NCBI RefSeq assembly: GCF_001653135.1
Contig: NZ_BDDS01000003.1
Coordinates: forward strand, 310,001 to 374,000
From: Pseudoalteromonas neustonica
Lineage (GTDB): Bacteria; Pseudomonadota; Gammaproteobacteria; Enterobacterales; Alteromonadaceae
DNA length: 64,000 bases
Direction: 5' to 3'
Below are positions 26,111 to 35,756 of the stretch, piece after piece. Under the pieces are notes generated by a model. The model ran no database searches and was not told the origin of the DNA. It worked only from the letters and a program-made list of their open reading frames with translations. The position numbers and the translations under genes are program-made. Every line of letters begins with the position of its first letter. The stretch's first letter is position 1.

Positions 26111-26607
26111 TAATCACAATCCAAGGTAGGCCACTGCGCTACATATAAATCAAAATCATCAAGCTCAACATCACAGTCTTTTACTGTTTTATCGCGTACA
26201 GAGATACCAAGCTCATGCATTAGTTTTTTACTCCCCCCATTATTAAGTGGGTGCCATGAGGCAAGGCCGCGACCTTCATGCAAGCGACGATAACTGCAGC
26301 TTTGTGGCATAAAGAAAATATCTTTAAGATTTTCTTTGGTTAATTTTACACACGAAGGAACGAGTGTTTGACGGTTCTCATATTCGCTGCAACCGCACGT
26401 TTTGTTATCCAAATATTGACAAACTATATTGGTAAATATCAGCTCTTCACCTTCGCGTAGCTGATCTGTCGCCGTAAAATCATCTTCGTCTTCGCTGTCG
26501 ATAAACGTATTCAAACAGCATTTTCCACAGCCATCGCAAATGGCTTCCCATTCACTTTGTGACATTTGCTCAAGTGATTTCTCAAGCCAAAATTGGTTTT
26601 CAATCAT
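26110..26607 (-). CDS. ycgN: YcgN-family cysteine cluster protein (UPF0260)
   Basis: About 165 aa from Met 26607, the family start (MIENQFWLEK..). Cysteine-cluster motif ICDGCGKCCLN near the N-terminus, then VCQYLD, CGCSEY, PSCVKL and QSCSYRRL; probably binds a metal or Fe-S cluster. E. coli YcgN is similar in size and sequence, function unknown. An upstream extension to 26673 is poorly conserved and probably not translated. Coupled to the methyltransferase gene. Confidence 0.88.
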   Translation of the reverse strand: MIENQFWLEKSLEQMSQSEWEAICDGCGKCCLNTFIDSEDEDDFTATDQLREGEELIFTNIVCQYLDNKTCGCSEYENRQTLVPSCVKLTKENLKDIFFMPQSCSYRRLHEGRGLASWHPLNNGGSKKLMHELGISVRDKTVKDCDVELDDFDLYVAQWPTLDCD

Positions 26608-26702
26608 GGTATAACTCAGTGCCCCTAATGGCGCGCATTTTAACGTAATTGAGCACCGCGCGCAAAGCCACAATTAGCTTTGCGCTATTTCGGCTTATAT
26701 CG

Positions 26703-28517
26703 TTAGCGTTGTGAATCAACCCAACGTTTTATTTTAGCTTCTAAAATAGGCATTGGTAACGCGCCATCTATTAATATTTGTGTGTGAAACTCTTTAATAT
26801 CAAAGCGTTTACCTAGTTGTTTTTTACTGTAATCACGTAGTTCTTGGATTTTAAACTGCCCTAGCTTGTATGAAAGTGCCTGCCCTGGCCATGCAATATA
26901 TCGTTCAACCTCAGCGGTCACATCACTTAACGCCATAGATGAATTTTCTAGCATATAATCAATGCCTTGTTGACGTGTCCAGCCTTTAGCATGAAAACCC
27001 GTATCAAGGACCAAACGCATCGCGCGTAATTGCTCGTCAGCTAATCGGCCATACCACATGTATGGATCGGTAAATAAACCAAGCTCTTTTCCTAGGCTCT
27101 CAGCGTATAATGCCCACCCTTCAGCAAAGACAGTGTAGCCACCAAATTTACGAAATAGCGGTAACGACTCAACTTCCTGTTGCAGTGCAATTTGAAAGTG
27201 ATGCCCTGGTGCCGCTTCATGAATAGACAGTGTCTCAAGTAAAAACTTAGGCTGCGCTTTTAAATTAAACGTATTTATATAGAATATGCCCGGTCGAGAA
27301 CCATCCGGTGACGGTGATTGATAAGACGCACCTGCCGCTGATTCTGCACGAAAATCTTCAACAGCTTTAACGATATAATCTGCCTTTGGTGCAATATTAA
27401 ATAAACTCGGCACACGGGCATCTATTTTAAGTTTTACTGCTTCATAGGCTGCAATCAGTTGTTCTGGAGTATCATAATAAAACTCATCGGATTCACGTAA
27501 ATGAGTAAAAAAATCAGCTAAACTTCCTTCAAAGCCAACTTTATTTTTTACAGCTTTCATCTCACTAAGAATACGTGAGACTTCTTGTAGACCTATCGTG
27601 TGAATTTCATCCGCAGATAAACTTAATGTTGTATTTTTCTTGATTTGATATTCATACCACGCTTTACCATTTGGTAAGTCACTGTAGCCCACTGAGTCGC
27701 GGCTTTGAGGTATATAGGTATTGGCTAAAAAGTCACTCATCTTTTTATAGGCAGGGACTAAACGATCCATAATAAGCGCACTGTATTGCTCAGTCAGTTG
27801 TTGTTTTTGTTGCGCTGTAAACTGTTCTGGTAGTTGTTTAATGGGACTATAAAATAATGACTCTTTTACGTCGCTAACCACATGCGCTTTAAACTGCGGC
27901 AATAATTTTTCAGCTAGCGGTTTTGGTAACACTATTTGTTGCTGTATGCCTTGTTGCATCGCTTGTTCAACGCTGTCTAACCACGTTATGAAGCCATCTG
28001 CACGGCTTATAAAATTTTCATAATCCTGATAATTATTAAACGGTTGAGCACTTTGCGCAGAACCAAAACCCGCAAACGTATTATGCGCACCCGACATTTG
28101 ATTAATTGGGATCAAATAACTTGGAAAGCCTTGTCCTTCAACACTTAATGCTAAATCGCGTTTCAATATTTGATAGCTAAGCAACGCTTGACCCGTTAAC
28201 TGTTTTGAGTCTATCGCAACTAAGCGTTGTTGATAGGCCTCAGTAAAGGCGCGCATTTTATTGCGTTGTTGCTCAGAAATGGGATTTATAAATTGATTGT
28301 TATACTCGTTATAACCAATAAAAGTACCACCTAATGGGTTAAATTGAAGTGACTCTACAAAATATTGCTCAACTAATGTATTTAACTGCTGTGCTGAAAG
28401 CGATGTTGTTGCACTAGGCGAATTTGGTGTGATTTGCACCGTGTTGTTGCTACTTGAACACCCTGATAATGCACTTATAACGCACGTTACCAGCATTGTT
28501 AACTTAAAATTTTTCAT
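26703..28517 (-). CDS. DUF885 family lipoprotein, putative metallopeptidase
   Basis: 604 aa. Lipoprotein signal with lipobox LSGC (Cys19). The DUF885 hallmark LSIHEAAPGHHFQIALQQE gives an HExxxGHH zinc-type motif, and FAEGWALYAESLGKELG gives a downstream Glu. Members are predicted M32/thermolysin-like peptidases of the periplasm/outer membrane, mostly uncharacterised. Single gene, divergent from the amidohydrolase across ~195 nt. Confidence 0.9.
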   Translation of the reverse strand: MKNFKLTMLVTCVISALSGCSSSNNTVQITPNSPSATTSLSAQQLNTLVEQYFVESLQFNPLGGTFIGYNEYNNQFINPISEQQRNKMRAFTEAYQQRLVAIDSKQLTGQALLSYQILKRDLALSVEGQGFPSYLIPINQMSGAHNTFAGFGSAQSAQPFNNYQDYENFISRADGFITWLDSVEQAMQQGIQQQIVLPKPLAEKLLPQFKAHVVSDVKESLFYSPIKQLPEQFTAQQKQQLTEQYSALIMDRLVPAYKKMSDFLANTYIPQSRDSVGYSDLPNGKAWYEYQIKKNTTLSLSADEIHTIGLQEVSRILSEMKAVKNKVGFEGSLADFFTHLRESDEFYYDTPEQLIAAYEAVKLKIDARVPSLFNIAPKADYIVKAVEDFRAESAAGASYQSPSPDGSRPGIFYINTFNLKAQPKFLLETLSIHEAAPGHHFQIALQQEVESLPLFRKFGGYTVFAEGWALYAESLGKELGLFTDPYMWYGRLADEQLRAMRLVLDTGFHAKGWTRQQGIDYMLENSSMALSDVTAEVERYIAWPGQALSYKLGQFKIQELRDYSKKQLGKRFDIKEFHTQILIDGALPMPILEAKIKRWVDSQR

Positions 28518-28713
28518 GAAGATCCTTGAATATAAATAACCCGCGTTGTGAGTAAAAAACGATTACCATTTTGTTTTATTAGGCATTATGCTCTAACTGA
28601 TATTTATTCGCATGTTAATTAATCCATTAACTACGAATTAGCGTGTTTAGTATACAATGTAAATCGACCTTGCTACATTTAAAAATTAATTCATACATAA
28701 TCAGAAGAAACTA

Positions 28714-29979
28714 ATGAATAAATTGTCACTTAGCGTCCCTTTGAGCCTGCTTTGCCTATCTGCTTTTAGCACTGAAGCAACAACCTACATTACAGCTAAA
28801 GCAATGCTTGACGTTAATAACGGCAAGCTAATTAGCACGCCACTCATTCAAATTGATAATGGCGTAATTACTCAAGTCAGCACGGGAAACTTACCTACGC
28901 TGCAACAAGGCGATGAACATATTCAATTACCTGAATTAACAATAATGCCAGGACTTATGGATATGCATGTGCATTTAACCAGCGATCCTACCGTGCCTCG
29001 TAGTGATCGTATTGGTCAATCAATCCCTCGCCAAGCAATTAAAGCTGCATACTTTGCACAAAAAACCTTAAACGCTGGTTTTACAACCGTGCGTAATGTC
29101 GGCGCACAAGGTTACAGTGTTATTGCTGTTCGTGATGGTATTAATGCAGGCGACATTATTGGCCCAAGAATTTGGGCCGCAGGACCATCGCTAGGTGTTA
29201 CTGGTGGTCATTGTGATAATAACCGCCTGCCGCCTGAGATGAAGTACACGGCAGAAGGTGTTGCCGATGGTCCGTGGGCTGTGCGTGCAAAAGTACGCGA
29301 AAATATAAAATATGGTGCAAATGCTATTAAGTTTTGTGCCACTGGTGGGGTATTTTCTAAAGGCACTAAAGTGGGTATTCAGCAATACTCGCTTGAAGAG
29401 ATGACAGCAATTGTGGACGAAGCCCATATGCGAGGCTTAACGGTCGCAGCGCATGCGCACGGTACCAGTGGAATTACAGCAGCAATTAAAGCAGGTGTAG
29501 ATAGTGTTGAGCATGTTAGCTTTGTTGACGATGAAGCAATTAAGCTCGCGAAAAAACACGGAACTTGGTTTTCAATGGACATCTATAACACCGAATATAC
29601 GCTCACTTATGGTGAGCAAAATGGTGTTGCACAAGAGAACTTAGAAAAAGAGCGTCAAGTATCAAAAAAGCAAAGAGATAGTTTTAGGCGCGCAGTTGAT
29701 GCTGGCGTTAATATGGTGTTTGGTACAGACGCTGCTATTTACCCACATGGCGATAACGCTAAACAGTTTTCTCGTATGGTTGAATTTGGTATGAGCCCAT
29801 TACAAGCAATACAGTCTGCAACAATCAATAGCGCAAAATTATTAAAGGTTGAGGATAAGCTTGGTCAACTAAAAGTGGGCTTTGCAGCAGATATAATTGC
29901 CGTAAAAGGAAACCCATTAAATGATGTGACATTGCTTGAAAATGTTAGCTTTGTAATGAAAGCAGGCACAGTTTATTAA
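28714..29979 (+). CDS. Exported metal-dependent amidohydrolase
   Basis: 421 aa. Signal peptide (~1-22), then an amidohydrolase-superfamily TIM barrel: MDMHVHLTSDP (HxH metal ligands), KFCATGGVFS (position of the bridging Lys), TVAAHAHGTSG, VEHVSFVD and FGTDAAIYPHGDN (catalytic Asp), plus flanking beta-sandwich strands (TYITAKAMLDV, GFAADIIAVKGNPL). Related to imidazolonepropionase/Xaa-Pro dipeptidase-like enzymes; the export signal and the DUF885 neighbour suggest dipeptide or modified-amino-acid hydrolysis outside the cytoplasm (inference). Confidence 0.88.
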   Translation: MNKLSLSVPLSLLCLSAFSTEATTYITAKAMLDVNNGKLISTPLIQIDNGVITQVSTGNLPTLQQGDEHIQLPELTIMPGLMDMHVHLTSDPTVPRSDRIGQSIPRQAIKAAYFAQKTLNAGFTTVRNVGAQGYSVIAVRDGINAGDIIGPRIWAAGPSLGVTGGHCDNNRLPPEMKYTAEGVADGPWAVRAKVRENIKYGANAIKFCATGGVFSKGTKVGIQQYSLEEMTAIVDEAHMRGLTVAAHAHGTSGITAAIKAGVDSVEHVSFVDDEAIKLAKKHGTWFSMDIYNTEYTLTYGEQNGVAQENLEKERQVSKKQRDSFRRAVDAGVNMVFGTDAAIYPHGDNAKQFSRMVEFGMSPLQAIQSATINSAKLLKVEDKLGQLKVGFAADIIAVKGNPLNDVTLLENVSFVMKAGTVY

Positions 29980-29986
29980 TTATTAA

Positions 29987-30018
29987 GGGTTAACCACAAT
30001 GGTTGGCCCGCTTTATTT
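29987..30018 (+). terminator. Probable rho-independent terminator
   Basis: GGGTTAACCA / TGGTTGGCCC stem (two G-U pairs) with a CAA loop and a T-rich tail, just after the amidohydrolase stop. Confidence 0.7.
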
Positions 30019-30154
30019 CGAATTTTTATTTTCTGACGCCTCTATTAGTTGAATAAATTGTTACTATGTAAACCACAAAAAAACGAATAATAATAAGATT
30101 GTTTCACATTTAATTAATTTTAAGTGAATGGTAATTTTATCTTGTAATACAAAT

Positions 30155-30173
30155 AACAAACATTATCATTACC
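30155..30173. promoter_or_regulatory. Fur box
   Basis: The reverse complement GGTAATGATAATGTTTGTT matches the 19-bp consensus GATAATGATAATCATTATC at 14 positions, including an unbroken 10-base core. It lies immediately upstream of the siderophore receptor, where iron repression is expected. Confidence 0.75.
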
Positions 30174-30203
30174 TTAAATTTCAAAATGATACTTATAATT
30201 ACA

Positions 30204-32609
30204 ATGTTTAAATTCTCACTTATCTCGTTAGCCTGTTTATCACCCTATACTGCTTTTGCAACCGAACAAGCAGATCTTGAGCACATAACTGTGTATGAAA
30301 AGCAAAATCGCGTAATTTTAAATTCAGGGTTAGCCACAAAATCTGACATGTCACTAATGGAAACGCCTGCGCCAATCGTTGTCGTTGATCTAGCCCTTAT
30401 TAATTCACAAGGCGTTGATAATTTACAAGACTTAGCACGTAATATAAGTGGCGCAACACAAGCAGGTAACAATTATGGTATTGGCGATAATTTAGTTATT
30501 CGTGGCCTTGGTGCAAATTATACCTATGATGGCATGTATGGCGGTGCAGGGTTAGGGAATACATTTAACCCTACACGCTCACTTTCAAACGTAGAATCGG
30601 TAGAAATTTTAAAAGGCCCTGCTACAGGTTTATATGGTATGGGCAGCGCTGGTGGTGTAATTAACCTTATTGAGAAAAAACCAAAGTTTGATGAGCAACA
30701 CACAATTACTGCCGAAATTGGTCAATGGGATACTTACTCACTTGGGTTTGATAGTACGAATGCAATAACGGATGATCTTGCATACCGTATCAATATAAAA
30801 ACAGCGCGAAGCGACGGGTATCGTGATTTAAAAGATGACCGTGATGAAATCTATGCCTCGCTTAAATATGTATTAAATGATCAACAAGACTTTTTAATTT
30901 CTGGGGCCTATATTAAAGACGCACTTGCTGTTGATTCTATCGGGCACCCTATTAGGATTTACAACGCTGAATCCGTAGGTGGCAAAACAGCAGATCAAAT
31001 AACGGGAGATGACTTAGTAAACCACCCAACATCTGCGGGGCTGCAATTATCTGACGCTCAACGTCAACAACTAGCGGACTCTCTTGCTGGCTCTGATGGC
31101 TTAACACCCTATAAGTTTGGCCATAACGGCATAATTTCACCAATGGCAAAAGATAATGAAGGTGAAGAACTGCGTTTTAAATTAAGTCATAACTATTTTT
31201 TAACTGACGATTTATTTTTAAATCAACAACTCCAGTATCGTAATTTCACAACCAGCTTTGCCCGTCAAACAGGCGCGTATAATTATGTATATTGGAATAG
31301 AAGAAATATAATTAACGCAGATCCGCGTGCTCCATTAGTGATTGATGACGTACTTTATCCGTTTGCTGCTCGACGCCAAGAATATCGACAAGTAGAAGCT
31401 GACGAAAAATCCTTACAGTACTTTGTCGATTTACGTTATGACTTTGCACTTGGCGATATCGACAATGAATTTTTAGTCAATGCCAACTATGAAGACAGAG
31501 ATATCCGCTTAACACAGCATTCTATCTACGACGCTGATAAAATGATTAGAAATAAGCAAAGCAATTTAATCTATCAAGGAAGCTTGCCGTATATCCTTGA
31601 CATTCGTAGCCCTGAGTGGGGAGCGGGTAGCTTCGCTGATTATGATCCATTAATGACAAGTAACTATAACAAAAAAGTACAATCTTGGGGCGTTGGTATA
31701 CAGCATGTTGCGTACATAAATGACGTAATAACAACCCGTGCTGGGGTTGCCATGAATAATATAAAACAAACCTATGAACACTTTGGAGTTGATGCACGTT
31801 ATCGTGCCAGTGCTTCAGAGCCAACACCGCAACAAAGCACTGACAATAAAGGCATAACGTATAATCTAGGGGCAACTTATAGACCAACAGATAACATTGC
31901 ATTATTCATTAATCATGCAAAAGGCCGAGCAGCCTATTCTGTTCTTGGGACTGTACTTGGAAATGAAGGTGATCGTGATGATTCTGAATCATTAAGTTCT
32001 GATCTCGGCATTCGCTTTAAGGCACTTGACGACCAACTTCTAGCATCACTCGTTGTCTTTAATACTGAACGTACAAACCTACAATATACAAACCCTGATT
32101 ACGAGGATGGTGTATCGGGTCCTGACGTACCAAAAGATTTTTTTGATGGTAAAGACCAAACAACCGGCATAGAGTTTGATTTAAATGCCGATATCAATGA
32201 GCAATGGAAAATAAATTTCAATGGTGTGTATCAAGATGCTCGAGATAAGAAAAACCCACATTCACAAAATTACGATACACGTCAAAAAGGTGTGCCTCAC
32301 GTAGCTGCAAGTACGTGGGTAACCTACAGCGCGCAATGGTTTGAGCTTTCTGAGCCACTTCAGATAAATGGCGGAATTAAGTACGTAGATGATAGAAGTA
32401 CAAACTCAACGTCATTTGGTATCCCAGATGGCTATGTACCAAGTTACACAGTGTATGATGCTGCGTTAAGCTATAAAACACAGCAATGGCAATTACAGCT
32501 AAACGTTAATAATCTATTTAATAAATCTTATTATTCAAAGGCGATGTTCCTAGGCGGCATGCCGGGTGAAGAACGTAGTGCTAAACTAACATTTAGCTAT
32601 ACTCTATAG
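30204..32609 (+). CDS. TonB-dependent siderophore receptor
   Basis: About 801 aa. Signal peptide MFKFSLISLACLSPYTAFA; plug domain (~45-160) with METPAPIVVVDLALI, DNLQDLARNISGATQ, NLVIRGLGANYTYDGMYGG, VEILKGPATGLYGMGSAGG and VINLIEKKPK, the pattern of the siderophore-receptor subfamily; barrel ending KLTFSYTL. A Met at 30186 is also in frame, but the signal peptide fits better from 30204 and this leaves room after the Fur box. The ligand (hydroxamate or catecholate) cannot be told from sequence. Confidence 0.92.
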   Translation: MFKFSLISLACLSPYTAFATEQADLEHITVYEKQNRVILNSGLATKSDMSLMETPAPIVVVDLALINSQGVDNLQDLARNISGATQAGNNYGIGDNLVIRGLGANYTYDGMYGGAGLGNTFNPTRSLSNVESVEILKGPATGLYGMGSAGGVINLIEKKPKFDEQHTITAEIGQWDTYSLGFDSTNAITDDLAYRINIKTARSDGYRDLKDDRDEIYASLKYVLNDQQDFLISGAYIKDALAVDSIGHPIRIYNAESVGGKTADQITGDDLVNHPTSAGLQLSDAQRQQLADSLAGSDGLTPYKFGHNGIISPMAKDNEGEELRFKLSHNYFLTDDLFLNQQLQYRNFTTSFARQTGAYNYVYWNRRNIINADPRAPLVIDDVLYPFAARRQEYRQVEADEKSLQYFVDLRYDFALGDIDNEFLVNANYEDRDIRLTQHSIYDADKMIRNKQSNLIYQGSLPYILDIRSPEWGAGSFADYDPLMTSNYNKKVQSWGVGIQHVAYINDVITTRAGVAMNNIKQTYEHFGVDARYRASASEPTPQQSTDNKGITYNLGATYRPTDNIALFINHAKGRAAYSVLGTVLGNEGDRDDSESLSSDLGIRFKALDDQLLASLVVFNTERTNLQYTNPDYEDGVSGPDVPKDFFDGKDQTTGIEFDLNADINEQWKINFNGVYQDARDKKNPHSQNYDTRQKGVPHVAASTWVTYSAQWFELSEPLQINGGIKYVDDRSTNSTSFGIPDGYVPSYTVYDAALSYKTQQWQLQLNVNNLFNKSYYSKAMFLGGMPGEERSAKLTFSYTL

Positions 32610-32649
32610 ATTTAGTGACAATAAACGCTATAGATTTAGTGACAATAAA
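32604..32649. repeat. 24-bp tandem duplication across a stop codon
   Basis: CTATAGATTTAGTGACAATAAA occurs at 32604 and 32628 (period 24). The first copy contains the stop codon of the siderophore receptor. It looks like a recent slippage duplication. Confidence 0.85.
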
Positions 32650-32675
32650 AAAGCGCACAAGGGAGTGCGCTTTTT
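32647..32675. terminator. Bidirectional rho-independent terminator
   Basis: AAAAAAGCGCAC / GTGCGCTTTTT hairpin between the convergent receptor and adhP genes. Confidence 0.9.
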
Positions 32676-32691
32676 GTTTACTAATTTAAAA

Positions 32692-33702
32692 TCAGATTGT
32701 TACAACGATACGCCCATTAATTTCACCTTTTAACATATCATCAAAAATCTCATTAATATCTTCAAGGCGTTTTTCTTGAACAATTGCTTTTACTTTACCT
32801 TGAGCGGCAAACTCTAAGCACTCTTGTAAGTCCTTTCGTGTGCCAACAATTGAACCAACAACCGAAACACCATTAAGCACAGTATCAAAAATCGGTAATG
32901 GCATATCGTCAGGAGGTAAACCGACCAAAACACATTTACCACCACGACGTACACTTTTATACGCTTGCTCAAAACCAGGTTTAGAAACAGCAGTACAAAT
33001 TACGGCATGCGCTCCACCGACCTGCTCAAAGATTGCCTCGCTTGGCACAACATCTTTAAAATCAAGCGTAATATCAGCACCTAACTCTTTTGCTAGGGCT
33101 AGTTTTTCTTTACCTGTATCAACAGCAATAACATTAAAACCCATCGCTTTAGCGTATTGGACAGCCAAATGCCCTAACCCACCAACACCCACAATAGCAA
33201 CCCATTGACCCGGTTTTGCATCCGAGACTTTCAGTGCTTTATACGTTGTTACACCGGCGCAAAATAATGGCGCAGCCTCTGTGAAACCAAGCTCTTTTGG
33301 AATTTTAACAACATAATCACCGTGGGCTAAACAATACTCTGCGTAGCTGCCATCAATAGAGTAGCCCGTATTATGCTGTGACAAACACAATGTCTCTCTA
33401 CCGTCTAAACAATATTCACAGTGGCCACACGCGCTATAAAGCCAAGGTACACCCACTCTATCACCAATTTCTAAGTGAGTAACGTTACTGCCCATTTGCT
33501 CAATAACACCCACGCCTTCATGCCCTGGAACCAATGGCATTTTTGGCTTTACCGGCCAATCACCGTGGCAAGCGTGTAAATCCGTATGGCAAACACCGCA
33601 TGCTGCTATTTTAACCAGCACATCGTTTGGGCCTACTTTTGGAATAGGGAGTTGGCCAATTTCTAATTTACCTTTATATTCGTTGTTGATTGCTGCTTTC
33701 AT
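32692..33702 (-). CDS. adhP: Zinc-dependent alcohol dehydrogenase, AdhP type
   Basis: 336 aa from Met 33702. The GroES-like domain holds [16 protein letters not shown] and GHEGVGVIE (catalytic zinc) and the structural zinc cluster [15 protein letters not shown]; Rossmann domain [19 protein letters not shown]. It oxidises primary alcohols such as ethanol with NAD. The start is chosen because AAGGG lies 6 nt before this ATG, and E. coli AdhP also starts MKAA. An ORF extending to 33741 has upstream Mets. Divergent from a MarR/GbsR-type regulator (~265 nt). Confidence 0.93.
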   Translation of the reverse strand: MKAAINNEYKGKLEIGQLPIPKVGPNDVLVKIAACGVCHTDLHACHGDWPVKPKMPLVPGHEGVGVIEQMGSNVTHLEIGDRVGVPWLYSACGHCEYCLDGRETLCLSQHNTGYSIDGSYAEYCLAHGDYVVKIPKELGFTEAAPLFCAGVTTYKALKVSDAKPGQWVAIVGVGGLGHLAVQYAKAMGFNVIAVDTGKEKLALAKELGADITLDFKDVVPSEAIFEQVGGAHAVICTAVSKPGFEQAYKSVRRGGKCVLVGLPPDDMPLPIFDTVLNGVSVVGSIVGTRKDLQECLEFAAQGKVKAIVQEKRLEDINEIFDDMLKGEINGRIVVTI

Positions 33703-33967
33703 GCTCATCCCTTGGTTGGTTAGAAAAATGTTGTCATTCATTTGGTTATCACTTATTACACAACATAACCCACAATAGATGAGTAAATATTAATCCATAT
33801 CAAACTTTGGTATTAATGCTCTAAAATAACACCGCAAGACCGTACTTACTCGTAACCAGCTAATTTTACGTGCAGTAAAAAACAGACGTTAAAGCACAGG
33901 GTAAATCTTGCTATCGTATTTCATCGTGCTAGCATTGGTTTCATTATTTATTGAAACTTGAAAAGCC

Positions 33968-34513
33968 ATGACGTTATCGGATAAAAATTATGCTTTTGTA
34001 ATGCACTGCGGTGAAATGGGCAGCCGCTGGGGCTTTAACCGTACCATTGGGCAAATGTGTGGACTTTTAATTATTACCAAAGAGCCAATGACAGCTAACG
34101 AGATAGCTGATGGCTTAAGTATTTCTCGTGGTAATGTCAGTATGGGTATTAAAGAGTTACAGTCGTGGCGCTTGATAAAAGTTCAACATATTCCCGGCGA
34201 TCGTAAAGAATATTACGCACCTGCCGGTACTATTTGGGATATGGCAAATCGCGTGTTTGAAGAGCGTAAAAAGCGTGAAATAGATCCTACTTTAAGCCTG
34301 TTAAGGGATAACCTTATTGAGCCTGCCACCAATGACGATGAAAAGTTTGCTCAACAACAAATGCATGAAATTCATGACCTGTTAGAGACAGTTACAAAGT
34401 GGTCATCAGAGCTACAACGCCTAAGCCCAGAGCAATTACAAAGCTTAATGAAACTCGGCTCAGGCATAGGAAAAGTACTCGATTTTAAAGATAAGATTTT
34501 GAAGAAACAGTAA
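33968..34513 (+). CDS. GbsR/MarR-family transcriptional regulator
   Basis: 181 aa. N-terminal helix then a winged helix-turn-helix (~35-90): TANEIADGLSISRGNVSMGI KELQSWRLI is the recognition region, followed by the wing HIPGDRKEYYAP and a C-terminal helical dimerisation part. The GbsR-type lead-in MGSRWGFNRTIGQMCGLL distinguishes it from classic MarR. Such proteins regulate osmolyte or stress genes in other bacteria; the target here, possibly adhP across the intergenic region, is unproven. Marks the left edge of a patch bounded by heptamer arrays. Confidence 0.85.
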   Translation: MTLSDKNYAFVMHCGEMGSRWGFNRTIGQMCGLLIITKEPMTANEIADGLSISRGNVSMGIKELQSWRLIKVQHIPGDRKEYYAPAGTIWDMANRVFEERKKREIDPTLSLLRDNLIEPATNDDEKFAQQQMHEIHDLLETVTKWSSELQRLSPEQLQSLMKLGSGIGKVLDFKDKILKKQ

Positions 34514-34515
34514 AT

Positions 34516-34547
34516 TAGGTACTAGGTGCTAGGTTCTAGGTTCTAGG
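34516..34547 (+). repeat. 7-bp tandem array (TAGGTNC), left copy
   Basis: TAGGTAC TAGGTGC TAGGTTC TAGGTTC TAGG: exact 7-bp spacing over 32 bp, 2 nt after the regulator's stop codon. A related array in inverted orientation is at 36174-36206. Confidence 0.8.
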
Positions 34548-34617
34548 AAATTTGACCATTACAGTCGCATAAATACTAAAATGTTAGACAGATTCAATAA
34601 ACTATGGAGTAATTAAA

Positions 34618-35160
34618 TTGTTAACAATAAAAAAAACATTACCTTTCGCAATAATCTTAATGGTTACAGGCTGTGCGGTTCCCGTGGACAGATATCACGC
34701 AACAGCTGATAATCAGACCAAAATCAAAACCTTTAAACATAAGCTAGGTGTGGATAAGTTTACCGCAACTAAAACAGACTATAAGGTACAATGTCGCTTA
34801 GCAAATAATGTAGAGATGACTGATGGAAGATCTTTTGAAGGCTATATTCAAGATGCATTAATAGAAGAATTAAAAATGGCAGGGGCGTATTCAAAAGACT
34901 CAAAGATAATTATTAAGGGTCACCTGAATGATACAGACGTAAGTTCTGGTGTTACGGATGCCCATTGGACATTTAATTTAACTGTTTCTAACACTGAAGG
35001 TAAAAGTTTCACTATTAATTATAAAAGAGAATATAGTGCTAGTTTTATGGGCGATATAGCTTGTAGAGATGACATGCCAAAATCGTTCTTACCAACAGTG
35101 CAAGAGTTAATAGGTAAAATAATAAACCATCCAGGATTTAATGAATTATTTGGTGAATAA
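34618..35160 (+). CDS. Orphan lipoprotein
   Basis: 180 aa. Begins with TTG, supported by GGAG 9 nt upstream and by the signal peptide starting immediately (MLTIKKTLPFAIILMVTGC, lipobox VTGC, Cys19). The rest is soluble with two further Cys (VQCRLAN, IACRDDM) and predicted mixed alpha/beta character. I do not recognise the family. It lies inside the heptamer-flanked patch, so it may be recently acquired. Confidence 0.75.
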   Translation: MLTIKKTLPFAIILMVTGCAVPVDRYHATADNQTKIKTFKHKLGVDKFTATKTDYKVQCRLANNVEMTDGRSFEGYIQDALIEELKMAGAYSKDSKIIIKGHLNDTDVSSGVTDAHWTFNLTVSNTEGKSFTINYKREYSASFMGDIACRDDMPKSFLPTVQELIGKIINHPGFNELFGE

Positions 35161-35229
35161 ACTATCTAACAAAGCTTTATGTGGACTAGAGTGGTTTAAA
35201 GGACTTTTAACAGAGCGTAGCGAAAACCT

Positions 35230-35756
35230 CGGGGGCTTGCCCCCGTGCTGGATAGTGTAGACTGGGCTTGTCCCAGTCTGTACTATCGAACACATGGAAC
35301 TTCAAAGAAATACGCATCACGTTTTTAGGATCATGTACCATTTTGTGTGAATACCTAAATATCCACATAAAGTGTTCTCAGAGCCTTATAGGACAGAGAT
35401 GAAAGCAATTATTCAAAAGATTGGTTACGACTATGACATTGATATAATTGAGTTAGAAATACCAGAAGATCATATTCATATGGTAGTTCGAAGTGAACCG
35501 AAAATGTCACCTAGTAAAATAATGCAGATAGTAAAGAGTATTTGGCGAGAGAATTTTTTCGACTTTATCCAGATGTAAAGAGGCGATACTTTTGGGGTGG
35601 TAAGCTGTGGACTCAGAGTTATTTTGTCGAAACGATAGGAAATGCAAACGAAGATACGATCAGAGCGTATGTGCAAAATCAGCTAACCGAATTAGATAAT
35701 AAAGAAAAACACGGGGCTCAGTTAGGGCTCCTTTAAACTCGGTCGCTTGCGGCCGA
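35230..35756 (+). mobile_element. Decayed IS200/IS605-type element
   Basis: A transposase remnant is preceded by two hairpins (CGGGGGC / GCCCCCG at 35230-35245; GATAGT..GACTGGG / CCCAGTC..ACTATC at 35251-35287) and followed by TCGGTCGC / GCGGCCGA (35739-35756). Subterminal hairpins instead of inverted-repeat ends are the mark of HUH (Y1) single-strand transposons. Exact ends are not determined. Confidence 0.7.
35294..35736 (+). pseudogene. tnpA: IS200-type Y1 (HUH) transposase, stop and frameshift
   Basis: Normal length (~147 codons) but broken twice. TGA at 35348-35350 replaces TGG (Trp) in the conserved HFVWIPKY block. Around 35547-35558, a GA duplication (CGAGAGAATTTTTT) shifts the frame by two bases. 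Conserved blocks remain: LEIPEDHIHMVVR (HxH metal site), SPSKIMQIVKSIW, then in the other frame RRYFWGGKLWTQSYFVETIG and RAYVQNQ. It cannot produce an active enzyme. Confidence 0.88.

Noticed and set aside
34516-34547. Heptamer array considered as CRISPR repeats or an integron site
   Set aside because: The unit is only 7 bp without spacers, and no cas or integrase gene is nearby.
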